Shown piece after piece: positions 12,353 to 25,460 of a stretch of 64,000 nt of DNA. Where the stretch lies: the NCBI GenBank assembly GCA_013399115.1, contig VXAA01004301.1:502085-566084 (forward strand), read 5' to 3'. Below the pieces are notes generated by a model that was not told the origin of the DNA, did no database searches, and worked only from the letters and a program-made list of their open reading frames with translations. The first letter of the stretch is position 1, and the number at the start of each line of letters is the position of its first letter. The translations under genes and the position numbers were made by a program. The stretch is from Anseranas semipalmata. Its lineage: Eukaryota; Chordata; Aves; Anseriformes; Anseranatidae.

Positions 12353-14382
12353 CTTCTCTGCTGAGAGAAAACTATGTAGTGATGGCTGGTTTTCATCTGC
12401 ATGATTTTGGGAGACAAAGGGACTGTGTACTCCACAGCTTATTACTTGTAAGACGTCTACAGAAAGTGCTTTTCAATTGTGTTCCAAAATCAGCTTCCCT
12501 AACTGCAATACTCTGCTCTGGCATTGACACCTGTAAAAGAAAAACAAGTTGTAGCTTTTGATTTATCCATTGATTTAATAATTGTTTTCTTTGTGTAATG
12601 GTGGTCCCTGGAAGAAATGCAAGGTGTTTTGGTGTTTCCTGTCTGCCTGATAGGTTGTATTTTAAAGGGAAATTAGAAAATGTGAGAGATCCCCACACCT
12701 CCATGTTCCTGCTGCAGATCTCCAGGAAAACCGAGGTACTAAGTGCATGTTGGCTTGTGCTGGAGCTCCCTGTGTCATTTTGTAAAACCTGCTTTCCTCT
12801 TTGATGCTGTTTTGCCTGCTGACATCCCTCCCTCTTCTCCTCACCTTTGGCGATACCTGTCCCACAGAGGTGGCAGAACCTTGAAATGTTTAAGACTTTT
12901 TGTTCATGTGAGGTGTGGGAAATAGTGCCCATCCACTGCCCGATGTCCCATCCATGTCACTAATATTAGACCTGCCCTAATAAAAGTGACACTTCACGAC
13001 TCCAGCAGCATCTCTGAAGCCATCCCCTGACGCCTTCCCTGTGCAGGCGAAATGCATAGCCCTGGTGAAAGTCTGGGGCAGAGTGGGGCTGCTGCACCCA
13101 CCGTTGCCTGTGGTCCCTCCTCACGCTGCCACATTGCTTGTTTTCTTGATGGAAAGAGTAATATTTTGTGACAAATGTATGGCTTCATGACAGCAGCAGC
13201 AGAAATTGCTCTCCTTTCTGACTAGTCCTTCAAGGAAGATCTTTCAGATCTAACTCTCCAGGGGCTAAAATCAATGCAGGAGTTAAGCAACGTGGCTTGG
13301 CTATTTGGATAAAATAGCCTAGTTTTGATTAGGCGGGGAATCGTAGGATAAAGGGATTTCTTTTACTCAGAACTGGGCATAGAATAACAATGTGAAAAGC
13401 TGGATCAAATAGCTAAAGCCAATATCTTCCCCCTGAGGCTTTCTTTCAGTTTCTTTGTAGCACATCAACTTAAAAGAGACTTAAACTCCAGTTTCTGAAG
13501 GTTGTGGAGTGGGGGGTGAAAGCAGAAAAGAAAAAGAGAGTTCACAACTGCAGCCTCCTAGGAAATTGTGGTAACAACCTGTCATCCTCGGAGCTGGGGC
13601 TGATAACGCTTTTGCCTGTCCTTGTGCCGGTTGGTCTTTATCTAAATTATCTGCTGGCACATCTGAAACTCGATGATGGCATGTAACACTTTGTGCAATA
13701 CAGTCTCTTCAGCGTGTTCCCCCTCTCCTCGTTCTTGGGAAGGCAGCATGAGTAGAAGTTGGGGAAAAATGCTTTTTTGCTGCATTTTGCTCATGATGTG
13801 TTAATCCTCTCCAGCCCACTGAGCTGCTCAGTGTCAGCTACCTTCACGCTTCAAGACTGAGAGGCTGATGTGTATATTTTTACACACCTGCAGACATATC
13901 TGTCCTTATTGTGCCAACTTACTGCTTAAAGTATGTTTGGAATCAAAAGTGGAGAACAGATACAAAAAGCTTATTTTAACATCTCCTATGTTAAGGAGCC
14001 ATTCCTACTGAACAATATAGTGATATGTGCTTCTATTCCCCCCAGAAAGGGGGAAACATCAGCCCTCATATTGCCCGTCTGTGTATTAATTTGTTATATA
14101 GCACATGTGTTGCTGGGCTACCTGAAATATATGGAAAGAACATTCTCACAGATGTGACAACAAAAGAATAGAAAAAGAATTCATTTAAAGAGGAAAAAAA
14201 ATCAAGGAAGAAAGACTCAGATGTTCTGTCAGGTATATTTGGTGAGTTTTTTTCAAAAATTTTGTGAAAATGTCTTTGCTTAAAAGGAAAAATTGTTTTA
14301 TTAAGAATAATCCTTCTCTGTAGAATTAATATTTGCCCATGAGAAATACAGCCTTCACTAATGTTTACTGCTTATCTCTGCT

Positions 14383-14402
14383 CCCCCCCCCCCCTTTTTT
14401 TT
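14383..14402. repeat. Poly-C then poly-T tract
   Basis: Twelve C are followed directly by eight T. This homopolymer junction is prone to slippage and to sequencing error. Confidence 0.9.
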
Positions 14403-14741
14403 GTGTGAAATCCTGCACCCTCTGAGCTCACGTAAAATTATATAGTTGGGTCCCTGACATCCTAAGTTCAACACAAAGAAGGAACCTGAATGCTACTGCA
14501 GAATACCTGATTGCTGATGTCCAGAATATCTTATGTGATACATGACTTGGAAAGGAGCCACACTTTCTTCAGTAGAAGAAAAGAAAAGGAAAGAAAAAGC
14601 TAAGTTTTCTTGTCTTCCTGCAAACATGCAAAACCTAAGTGCTCCAGGAGGAGAAGATGCATAAATGAGCAAATTTTAATAATTTGAAGATCTCATTGTT
14701 TCTAAACAACATCTTGGGCTTTGGCACCTTGTTTCATTATG

Positions 14742-14804
14742 GTGTGTTTTGGTTTTGTTTTTGTTTTTGTTTGGTTTGGTGGTTGTTTTGTTTGTTTTGT
14801 TTTT
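14742..14804. repeat. GTTTT-rich low-complexity tract
   Basis: About 60 bases are built only of T and G in GTTTT, GTTT and GGTTT units. This is a degenerate simple repeat. Confidence 0.85.
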
Positions 14805-16160
14805 AAAATCACCGGCTGGTGGCACTGAAGTGTATCTATTCTGGAATGACATCACGATATGGGTAGGTTGCCACAGCTGGGATTTGGGGGTTATGCGGGT
14901 TTTCTCCTTTGGGAACATTTTCCCCCAGTTCATGTCAGTGTTTCCCAGTAGATGGGGCTGGTTTTAGGAAAGCTCTCTGCAAGCCCTTAGAGAGCCCTGC
15001 TCCAGTTGTGTCTCCTCAGGGTTCCAGGACATTCCCACCATGGCATAGCTGTGTCACTGTGTTTTCTGGGGAGATATTTTTCTATTTCTCTGCTAGGGCA
15101 CTGCATAAGGTACCAGGAACCACTGCCCACCCTCCCAGGGTATTCCTCTCCTTGGGGACAAAACAGCCCTGGCTGGGACGAACAATCGGCCATACATGGG
15201 CTGTGACAGTATGCTTGAATTACTGCCACCAGTCAAGAAGCACAGAGCTGCATTCATCACTGCTTTCCTTAGCAGTGAATTTTTCCACTCGTTTAACTGC
15301 CCCACACTTTTGCAAACCTTTTCTGTGCAGGCAGGCTACCGCTCTTGTGCTGGCCTGATGCGTTTTTAATGAGCTCTCCTACAAAGACCACAAGGTAACT
15401 CTGCAATCTTAAGTAGAGGCCATGAAATTTGTTATTATATCTCTAATTTTTTTTTTTAAACTGTGCAGAGAGAAACGCACTAGTACTCCGAGCAAAACTG
15501 ACAGCACAATCCTGGGTGAACAGAAGATGAATCAATGGGTAAGCAGTTCCTTTTGGAGTAAATAGGTGTTAAATTCGTTGAGCCTTGTGCTGCTTTGAAG
15601 CTTGCAGGCATGACATTTTCGGTGTTTTTATTACATTTTTTTTGTATTTGAGCTACTGCTTAGTCAAGTAGATGCTGTCAAATCCTGATAAAGCAAACTC
15701 CAACATCCTACACTCAAATGATGATATAATGCAACACGCACAAACTGTGAGCTGTTTTTTTGTTGGTGGTGGTGTTTTTTTTTCCTTTTTAGTCACTTAG
15801 GACATATCTTAAATGCATCTGAGAGTTTAACCACAAGGCTGTCACTGCAGTTTATAAACAAGCTTAGGTAGTTACTTAGTTAACTCAAAATGATTGGAAA
15901 AATGAAGACAACTGGTGATTTCCAGTGATCTGTATTTGCAAGACAGCCTATATTTCAATCTGAAGAAATTTTGCTCTAATGTGCTTCATCTTCTCCACAT
16001 TCTGATGGAAAAAATCAGATGATTTTGATACTCAGTGTTTCAGATGAGATATTGCCTTTTCAGGTAGTATAATTTCAGCTGTATATCACAAAGCGTAATG
16101 TTTTATCATGCTGTCTTGCTCAGGAAAATCTAGTCTTGCCTAAATTATTTCCGTGCCACA

Positions 16161-16215
16161 TCATCTTGAAGTATTTCAAAACAGTGTGCCGTGAAAAGCT
16201 CATCTTGAAGTATTT
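16161..16215. repeat. 16-bp direct repeat pair
   Basis: TCATCTTGAAGTATTT occurs at 16161-16176 and again, perfectly, at 16200-16215. The copies begin 39 bases apart and the spacer between them is unrelated. It is not low-complexity, so it is probably a local duplication. Confidence 0.8.
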
Positions 16216-16413
16216 GGCTTCTGCACTACAGGCTTCTGAGCTCTCATCATTATAGGATCCGGGCACCTTCCAGCAGCACGTTAAGCACCAGGACTAACAT
16301 CTGCCACATTTTGTTTGCTTTCACATCCTCCCCTCTGGGGAAAACACCTGTGCAGTGGCATGCCTCATTTTTGTTAGGTTTCTCCCTAAGGGAGTGGTTA
16401 GATTTTTTTTTAA

Positions 16414-16415
16414 TT

Positions 16416-16446
<31 letters not shown>

Positions 16447-16450
16447 TTTT
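16414..16450. repeat. (TTTA)n microsatellite
   Basis: About nine consecutive TTTA units follow a run of T. This is a tetranucleotide microsatellite. Confidence 0.95.
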
Positions 16451-16999
16451 AAGGAAGATGCATTCTTCTGGATTTCAGTGAGAAAAGGCAAGATGGCAAG
16501 ATGGAAGAAATGAGTGTAAGCACTTGGAGTGGTACACAGAGAGGTTTGGAGATGTCCTTGTGTATGTGTGAGCCACAGTGGTTCAGTTTTCTCAGACTAA
16601 TCTGCAGGAATTGCCGACCATACTGGGAATTTTTGTGCCAGAGGAGCTGCTGTGCAAGAGCTTTGGGCTTGGATTCATGCTTACCTGCAGAGGTTTGTGG
16701 CTGTCCAAAGGGAGATTTTCTGGCTGACAAACTGCAGCAGCGAGATGCGGAAGGGTAGGGGTTGAGCAGGTTCACTCTGCCGTATGTCCCTGGCCTGGCA
16801 GCAGCGTGGGTAGGTGGGAAGGACGAGCTCTGTGACACCAGCGAGAGGTGGCAAACGTGGCACTGCTCGTCCCTGTGCAGGAAGGGGGTGACCAGTTTTC
16901 TGGGAGCCTGAAGTTTCAACTCTGATGTGTAAACCCCATCTCCTTCTGCTAACTCAGATGTCAGTAGCTGTGCATTGTCTGCATTGCTAACTATTGTGG

Positions 17000-17230
17000 T
17001 TGCTCACTATTAACTCATCAAAGGAGATAAGAGGATCTCATTACAAAGAGCTGCACTATCTATTACCAATGCTGCTCTTTCAAATAAGACTCATTTTACA
17101 TTGGAATTTAACAGCACCAAATAGACTGGATGGAGGCACAAATAGTTTAATTGTCCCGAAAGTCAAATCAATTTGCCAGAGGAATGAGGAGCTTTAATAA
17201 AGTCAGCGTTAAGCTACTGTGGCTGTTCAT
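17000..17230. promoter_or_regulatory. Candidate conserved non-coding element
   Basis: This is AT-rich but complex sequence with TTTAATTG, TTTAATAAAG, an ATCAAAGG-type TCF/LEF-like word (CATCAAAGGAG near 17017) and AATCAATTTG, without simple repeats or a plausible long frame. Its texture resembles enhancer-type conserved elements. This is judgement by eye only. Confidence 0.2.
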
Positions 17231-17568
17231 CTTGGCTCCGCACAAGCAGTGTCTGGTCCTCCAGCCACAGGCAAAGGGATGCTCTCACCTCTGCCAGCAA
17301 CATCTTTGTACAGAAGTCACGGCTCTGTCCCTCGAAGGTGACACTCAGCCACTGGCATCACTGTCTTGTAATACGGCATAATGCACAAATTAATCTGGCC
17401 TCATTCCTAAATCCAGTGCTGCCTTACTAAGTAAGATGGATACAGATTATGAGCATCCTTTGTCCTTTTCAAGATCTGCTAGTACACATTAGTTATGGAA
17501 GAACTAGTTCAGATAGGCATTTTCTGATCAGTTCTGCCAAAAAGGCAGTATACTATGTAAAATATCTT

Positions 17569-17586
17569 CCCAGTTCCTAAACTGGG
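17569..17586. repeat. Hairpin, 7-bp arms
   Basis: CCCAGTT and AACTGGG pair across a 4-base loop (CCTA). The word TTCCTAAACT recurs about 24 bases further on. Confidence 0.5.
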
Positions 17587-20500
17587 AGATCCTAGATTCC
17601 TAAACTCTCTGTGCAATATCCAAAGCAAGTATCTTTTCAGGATAAACTTCTAAAGTTTTATTTATTTCTCAAAAATCATGTAATGACTGGATATCTGGAG
17701 ATACCAGAAGACTGTCGGCACAATTATGAGGAAGAAAACAAACACTTCTCGTTAGGTAGCAAAAGGAGGAGGAGACTGCCAAGGGCAGTCAGTCCGTAAA
17801 GATGGGGAGAAGAGGAAAGACAGGAGTGAATATAAAGTCTATGCAGGCACAGGCAAAATCTGAGATCAAACTTAGCATAAGGTTAGTAAGAAGGGGTTTG
17901 TTTACATTGGATGCAGTGCACGGGTCAAGAGTGGCTCTTGTCAGTATCCTCTGTAGGGAGCAGGAAAGGTGCCCTCTTGTTTTCTGCCTTCCAGCTCAGA
18001 GGTCAGCTCGATGTCTCCAGGGATGCTTCACAATTTCCAGCTGAAGGACACGTGCTGAGCTTGAATGTAATACTTTGGACTCACTCCTGCTGCCTCTCCT
18101 AAATGCTTGAGTGTGTATCACGGAGCTTCCAAGACTGCACTGTAAACAAGAAATGGTTAAAAGCCAATGAGAAAGGAAATTGCTGGTTAACTAATCTCAA
18201 TCAAAATTCACTCTTGATGAAACGCAAACTCTGAGCCATCTGCAGTGGGCACCAGATTATTTTTTAGAGACTCCTGGAACTTTAGGTACTTCTCGCGTGC
18301 CCTTCTCTACAGTATTTTCATGTGCCTGTTATTTCTGCTGCAATTCACTACTGCAGAGTCTGAGTCCTCAGGTCAGGGGAAGTCTTGTCACTAATGCGGG
18401 GACAGGCACAGTCTTCAAAAGCTCTCTTTGTTGTTTCTTTTTTTCTTTCTTTTTTTTCAAAAAAAAAAAATCCTTATTAGCAGAAAAAATAAAAAAGCTG
18501 AAACTTGCAAACAGAAAATGGTAAGAGGAGAATCACGTGTCTTTTGATCATGATTATGCTTTCAGAAGCACATTGGCATAATGAAGAGATAATTACTAAC
18601 TATGCTGGGTTCTGTTTTCACACATTTATGATGAAGAGGCACGGGAGCGGGCAGGTTGTCACTGATTTTAGGCAAAGCCCTTCAGTAGGCACGAAGGAAC
18701 TTAAACACTGATAGGAAAACAGTTCAGCCTTCATAGCCCACCTCCACATTTCCAGCAGGACTAAATTTACTGACCAGCAGCAAAGCAGAGCATGGAGTTG
18801 CATAAGCAATGCTCAGTCATTGTAAGTCCTTGCGGTAGCAAAATAGCAAGGTGGTAAGTTCTAAAATACCAGGAGCCTCAAACCAAGCAGCTGCAATATC
18901 AGAAAGCTTTGTATCAACTTAGCTGCCTTCCTGCACATGCACATAGGGTATGAAGTCTTCTACCCATATTTAACTGGTCTTTGCCCTGGTTATTGTGTGA
19001 TGGTCCCATGCAGATCTGCAGTTCTCCATCACGAAGCCTCCAGTCCAAGATAACTTTGTGTTGAGGGACAGCACTGGGCAGTAACGTTTCCATTGGATAA
19101 AAAACTTCCAGCACTTTCTCTGTCTCCAACACTTTAATTCAATATTGAGAGTCATATCCTCATGCTGCTGCTGAGCAGATTTGAAGGCCAGGGACCTCAA
19201 GCCCACACCTCCCTGCACAACTAGAGCCTGATTTTCAGACCTGTAATTAGCACTGGATAGTTTCCTGGCATGCAACTTGAAACTCATGTATTCTCATTTA
19301 TTGGTTAAAATCACCAAGGCTGACTATTTTCAGTGATACAAGCATGTACATCCCATGACCAGTCTTATGGATTTGCTCCAGATTGTGCTAATTACCATTC
19401 CAGGTGGCTATGAGTTAATTAGTAAGCTATGTGTTTCAGGGTGTACTATAGCCACACGTAAATAAATCATTATTGAATGCAGAGTGCACAGATATTTGAT
19501 GATGTGGCAGAAATCCTTTGACTTGCACAGGACAGCTGAAACGCATGTATTATTATTGACCATATGCAGTTTTTTTTACATTAATTGGCCTTATTTGAGT
19601 TTGGGTTTTGGAGGTCTGGGGGTAAGAGGGTTGTTCTAGAGTCATTGCTTGTTGTTTATCATGGCCCAATTTTCATTTCCTTAGGTTTCAGGCCAGCCTG
19701 TAATTTGTGTGGTACAATCTTCCCTCAGATGCTAAAAGGGGAGCCTGTTTGGGTTTGGACTTCTGGGAAAGATGACACAAAGCCAGCGAGACCTTCCATT
19801 GGTAAGGCACCACCAATATCTTCTGGCCTTGAGCAGCAATTCAGTGCTTCTCAAGTGTTTTCTTCCTGTTCATCACCCCTGAAGGTTGCCTTAGCACACA
19901 GATGGCCCTTGCTCAATGAAGCATGGAGGAAGGCAACCAGAATGCGGGTGGCAGCCATCCCTGGTGGCATGTGGCAGACTGAGATTTCGTGCCACTGCTA
20001 AGCAGGAAGCAAGGCATGTGCTCTCTGCTCCCACCACCAAATCTGCAAGTCCCTTCATTCTGGGGTACCTGTCCCCTCCATGGATATATCCAGGCCTGAA
20101 TCTACTGTCTCTTCCATTCCTCTCTTCTGTCCCTGTGAGGCCAAGTCAGAAAAGCAGGGAGGATCAGCAGTGTCTATGCAATGACTCTTGCAGGGGCAGT
20201 TTGGCATGTCCAGCTCCGTGGACACCCACTTTGTTGCATTCAGGAGCTCCCAGTGGGTGGGCAGATTCATACCATGTTAGTAGCATCCATCCTGACCCAA
20301 CAGCCAGGTCCCCATGACCACAGAGGTATGTTTCTGAAGTGCTACAGAGGGCTTTGTCATGTTAAATTCTGTCTTGTTGATGCATTTATTGAGTCAATGC
20401 CCCACTCAGCTTCCTGAAACACAGGCTGGGACCATTAGCACAGTTCATAATTTCAGCAGTGCTTATAAGCCTTCTGATTGAGCCTGTTCTCTCACCAGAG

Positions 20501-23212
20501 TCATCGTTTACTTCAGCACAGTTTTTTTTTTATTTTAATTTTTGCCCTCCCCCATGCACGCACACAGACCTCACAGAGATTTTCATGCATTTAAATGAAA
20601 AAGCTGAACAGTTCCCTTTTCTCACTCACATTATGCAGCATTGCCCTTCTCTGTACTTTATCCTATTTCAGAGCTGTCATGCAAACGAACCCAACTTAAA
20701 AAAAAAGAAAAAAAATCATTAAAGAAGTATGCATCCTATCAGCTTTCTTTCTTGGCTCCTTCTCTCACTGGAAGTGTAGGGAGAAATGCCTTGTTCTGCT
20801 GCCCTTCTCTTTCAGGTGTTTTGACTTCTTTCCTAACTCTAATCCAATATCTCTGTGGCTTCACAAAATGCTCTGGTCTGCTACAGTTGTCCAATAAATC
20901 ACTGTGCTCCCCCACCCCACCCCCCACATGTCATATTTACTGCTCCAGGACTACAGAACTCCTGCTTTCTAAAGCATTTTTATGTTTTCTTCCTCAACTA
21001 CTCCAGAATAAAACTTCTCCTCTATGTAAAATCTGTCCTGTGAAGCACCCTATGCTGCTAGGACACCCCCTTTTCTTTATCTATCTGAGTATATCTGGAT
21101 GAAGTAGTCATTGTATCTCTTTCCTCCATCGCTACAATATCTCATTGTTTTAATATTATTTCTTACTCCTTTATATTATCTGAGTTGGCTTTTGAGAAAG
21201 GCTTGGCTGTAGACCTTCAACATGCATTATTACTATTAATATTATTGTTATTATTTGTCAGTCTAGCTTATATTAGCCACCTTCACCATGCCAAAAGTTA
21301 CCCTCTGGTAAGCCTGCCCCTTTTCATGTCCCTGCATTTTGATCGGGGACATTTGGCCTTGCTGGTCATCCTTCTGCAAGGTAAGCAGCATGGTCTCCCA
21401 TGGGATTTTCACACTGGCAATGGAAAAGAATTCCTCGTTAGCAGAGACTAAACACAGAAACTGCATCCTGCTCTGGGGTTTCTTGGAGGACAACCCCAGG
21501 AAGCATTATTTATACTCGCTCTCAGCACAAGTGCGTGGCTCTTGTTGTTGGCTCTCCTGGGCAACAACCACAAAGCAATCTCAAACAAACATAAAAACCC
21601 TGCCTGAAAAGGGAAAACAACAGGAAAATGAGAGTAAATCTAATGACCATGACAGCAAGTGGAAGTGTGATGAGGTAGGGCTCAAATGAGATGAATGCAG
21701 ATTGTTCCCAAGGAAGTATCTTGTCACTGCGGCTGAAGCTGTTTGTGGGAAGATGTTGATGTTAGCATAGCTCTGGCAGGAAATTTGTGCTAGCCACAGA
21801 TGGAGAGAGCAAGAGACCATGGAGCAGGTATGGGACAACAGGTCAAGACTTTTTTTCCTGTATTTCTCTGGTCTCTGATATCCCTCTGTTGGCCAAGAGA
21901 CTGCCTTTTCTGAAGAGGAACTCATAGCAAGAGTTCCAATTTGTGGTAAAAACAACTATTTATTACTTACTTCCTAAGACTATGGAGGGGTACCTGCCTG
22001 GAAGGCAGGAGGCCAACAAATCACAGGTATGAAAGAGGATCTGCCAACTTTTGAGCAGAACATCTAGCAGTGAATTTAGGCTGCTCCGTCTTCCCATCTC
22101 CCTAGAAAAACTTTGGACGTTCTTGATTTTATCCACATATGGAAGGTGAAATGGTCTAAATCTTAATGATTTTTGGGATGGGGGCTGCTTCTCAGTTTCT
22201 GTATATACATTAACCTCTCTGTCAGTGAGGAATAAAAATCTGTTTTGAATTCATGTTGCATTTTTAAAGTTTCTTTCAAAGATTCCTCCCCACCACCACC
22301 ATGCATCTCAGAAGAAACCAGTCTGCCAAACTGCTCCAGGAAGCTCTTCTGAGATAGAGACATCCATCTCTGTGTACGGTCTGTACTTGTGAAGCAGAGC
22401 ACAAAGCCCTTTTTCCATTTAATCCATATTAATTATCTCTCTGCAGCTCCTTCTTTAGTTTCCACTTGGCCCAGGTGCCAAAACATGCACGGCTGCATCT
22501 TGAACAAACCAAAGCCTTTCGCTGCACACCTGGTAAGTCAGCACTCCAAAAATAAAAATAAATACAAAGGTTTACTGCTGAAGAATTGTGTTTTTCTATG
22601 CCTGAGAACTAAATGCCTTGGGACTGTGGACTAAGGCAGATATTTTTAGTGCCATCAATATCTCCTGGAGTTGATATCTCCCAAGACAGATGGTTGTTTC
22701 CCACAGAACATTGTCAAATGTTTGCTCAGCCAAGATCAATTTTGTTCCAAGTCCTTTCCCACCTTCTGGTGAAATATATTTCACTTGCCAGACAAAAAAT
22801 TAAAGAAACAGCATGAAACCATGTCACTCTAGAGGGCTTTCATCCCCATAGCTCTCCTCCGTCCTTTAGCTGCGTGACTGACATCTCTTTTGGTGATCAC
22901 AGAAGAATGGATGCCCTTGCAGTGGAAGCACGATGCCAAAATTGAGGGCTGAGGACTCACGTCAGAAACTGACTTCCTCCAAGACCTGGGACAAATCACT
23001 TCTCAGCCTGTCAAGGGGTCTTGCTGTCATACTTGCCATTAGATTTCCTAAAACAAAATAAATCCTGAGTTTTTATCCTGAGTACCTTGAACGCTCTCTT
23101 AAGAAAATGAGGAGCACCATGGATGGAGGAATAAAAGTGGTCCTGAGGAGGAGACACTGGGAAAAGGCACGGAGAGGATGAGTTGTGTCCATTGCTCAGC
23201 AACAGCTGCAGC

Positions 23213-23256
23213 TTTTTATTATTATTAATTTATTATTTATTACTTATTATTTATAA
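23213..23256. repeat. TTA/TTTA-rich low-complexity tract
   Basis: A degenerate run of TTA and TTTA units. Confidence 0.85.
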
Positions 23257-23372
23257 GCCCACATGAGTCTGGAGCCAAACTCTGCTAGAAATTTGTGGGG
23301 GTAAAGGACTTCCTAAAGCATGGAATGGAATGTATTTACAATTATGCCCTATTTGTAAAAATGGCACCATTT

Positions 23373-23390
23373 AAAAAAAAAAAAAAAAAA
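23373..23390. repeat. Poly-A tract
   Basis: A run of about 18 A. Confidence 0.85.
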
Positions 23391-24526
23391 GTTTTATCTA
23401 TTTTCCTTGCTGATAGCTATTTTTAGCAAAGCCTGACTTATGGCGTAAGGGACACAGAGTTGGTACTTTCCAAAGTACAAACTCCCTTACAATGCCTAAT
23501 TGTTAAAAGTGAGAAATTTTGGCAGCCAGTACCAGTAGCAGCTTCTGAAATCTCATGATGATTCCTTCCTATTGCACTTTTGCTCGTTATGGCTGTTTAG
23601 GCTGAAAACTGTTAATATATGATTGTTTTCTCATTAGGACATTGGCAATCCAGGATCAGTAGTGTCTCTCTCATCTTTATCACTTTATATACGATAATTC
23701 TGATTTAGTTTTGTAATGCTAAATCCTTTTAAAAATGCTACAAAATCAAATCCTTTCTTCCTCAGACTGAAAGGTAAATTTGATCATCCAGAAAATTCTT
23801 TCCATGTTGCTCCATAATCTTTTGTATTATGGTTTCACAGGCAAGTGAGGCTCTTATTGGAAGGGAAATCAGTACTATGATACACAAAAATATTTTTCCT
23901 CATTAATTTATTTAGGTTGAGACTGGTCCATTTACAGCAGCCTAACATCTTAAGAAATCCTACATCCTCAGACTTTTTATGGAAGAGGACTTTGGGTGGA
24001 AGAAACCTGCTAGTCTTGGTATTGTCACTCTTGCTTGGGATTTGCCTGGTGTTCGTTAACATTTCAGTTCTGCTTTTTCTTAAGGATTACCAATTTCTGA
24101 TCCTTAACTCATCATTTTCAGCCTCCTCCCTCCTGTGAAATCAGCATCTTCACCATTTTGGAAATAGCGTATATAAAAGTACATATTATATACACATGCC
24201 CAAATTATTCCTAAATTTTTAACCTGCAGAAATCATTCTGTCACATCCAAACCTCCCTGTAAAGCCTATTCATGTTGGGAATCTAATAATCCAGAGGGAC
24301 TTTTTAGGGAAACTTTTAAGTGGAAGCAGTGTTTGCAGTGCCATACTGGCTTCTGGGGGAGACTTAGACATGATGGTGATTGATCATTTGGGATGGAGGG
24401 GTTTGGGATGACTAAATCCCTTCCTTCTTTTAAGAGACATGCCCATATGAAGACAAACAGAAACAACAGAGATGCAACAATTCTATATGGAGAAACCAGA
24501 GAGAGGAAAACCACACCTATAGACAA

Positions 24527-24549
24527 TTTTTTTTTTTTTTTTTTTTTTT
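24527..24549. repeat. Poly-T tract (23 T)
   Basis: An uninterrupted run of 23 T about 140 bases from the candidate minus-strand exon. Read on that strand it is a poly-A run, but no AATAAA lies immediately before it. Confidence 0.9.
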
Positions 24550-24687
24550 AAGGGGGAGGGTGGTATTAAGTCTCATTTTGTCTCTATGTTCCTACTTAAC
24601 AGTTGACTTCTCTCCTGCTCTGTTTGGGAGTTTGCAGAGCTGCTTTGAGCTGTAAAAATGGAGAAAGAGCTTTCTCCTTAAGTATAT

Positions 24688-24825
24688 TCATGTGCAAAGG
24701 CTAAGCTCCCACTCTTGTATATTCCTCAGGAGTTCATCTCCTGGATGCATTAGTTCATGGAACACAGGTGGAACATCGTCATCATTAAGATCCAAATCAA
24801 GCTGTCTATCCTGTAAAGGATCCCC
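24688..24825 (-). CDS. Candidate terminal coding exon, unknown gene
   Basis: On the minus strand a 45-codon frame runs from just after an acceptor-like sequence to a TGA at 24690-24688. The acceptor is a T-rich stretch followed by TTTAGGCAG, which offers two AG choices, at 24830 or 24826; the second makes the exon start in phase 0. The peptide begins GDPLQDRQLDLDLNDDDVPP and ends in EWELSLCT. It is acidic, rich in D, L and E, and almost free of the Ser, Cys and Phe excess typical of chance frames in this DNA, which is why I think it is real. A minus-strand AATAAA (plus-strand TTTATT) lies near 23905, about 0.8 kb downstream, and could end a 3' UTR. The acidic-hydrophobic pattern resembles transactivation or protein-binding tails, but I do not recognise the family. 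It could instead be a non-coding exon or a chance frame. Confidence 0.4.
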   Translation of the reverse strand, partial: GDPLQDRQLDLDLNDDDVPPVFHELMHPGDELLRNIQEWELSLCT

Positions 24826-25239
24826 CTGCCTAAAGTAAAACAGAACTGTTAATGCATTTTTTATAAACAATGCTGTTAAAAGATGTATGAAAGATGTCTG
24901 GTAAATATTAAAGTGGAACTATCACTTTTTTTTCCTTATGCTATAAAATATAGCACAAAAATCTCCAGGCCAAATTCCTGCTGATGCAAAGTAAGCCAGA
25001 CCCTATGATTTCAAGAGTTTTTCCCATTTGCTTTACTATCGTATTACAGCTTCTGTCAGAGCTCTGAAACAACCCTGTTAGGATGTTCGCAACTGTGGCA
25101 AGTTCAATTATGGAACTATGCAATAGTCAAGTTATAAAAACATTTGAATGTGAGCAGAGCAATCACAGAGAACATTTATGAATATTTAAAGAGATTTTGT
25201 AGTTTCCTGAAGCTGCTTCGTGACCATGGCAGTGGCAGG

Positions 25240-25460
25240 TTTAATACATAGTGTGGTGGTTTACTTGCCAATCCCTTTTAAGCGATGCTGGCCAAAGACT
25301 GAGTGCAGACTCTGTATTGCGGTTGTCTCCCAGCCGCATAGCCCGCAAGGCTGTTATCCCACCTAGTGGCTGCCGTCTGCCTGCTCTCCCTTCACAAAAA
25401 TAAGCTTTTTTTTTCCACGGTATTGGTGAAACAATTCACTGCACGAGGAGTTTGAAGTAT
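25240..25460. promoter_or_regulatory. Candidate regulatory element with retained CpG
   Basis: About six to eight CpG lie within 220 bases, concentrated in the stretch around 25320-25375 (TTGCGG, AGCCGC, CCCGCAAGG). It also carries TTTTTTTTTCCACGG and GAAACAATTC, a SOX-like word. No gene is recognisable. Confidence 0.25.

Larger units (their letters stand above)
12353..24526. other. Non-coding stretch apart from items listed
   Basis: This is ordinary desert or intron sequence. A patch near 13570-13730 holds several CpG and TTTATCTAAATTATC, and might be a weak regulatory element. The longest frames (179 codons on minus near 12393-12932; 156 on minus near 16449-16919) look like chance. No repeats beyond those listed were recognised. 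Confidence 0.55.

Noticed and set aside
12393..12932. 179-codon minus-strand frame
   Set aside because: Gln- and Ser-rich chance composition, no domain or splice support.
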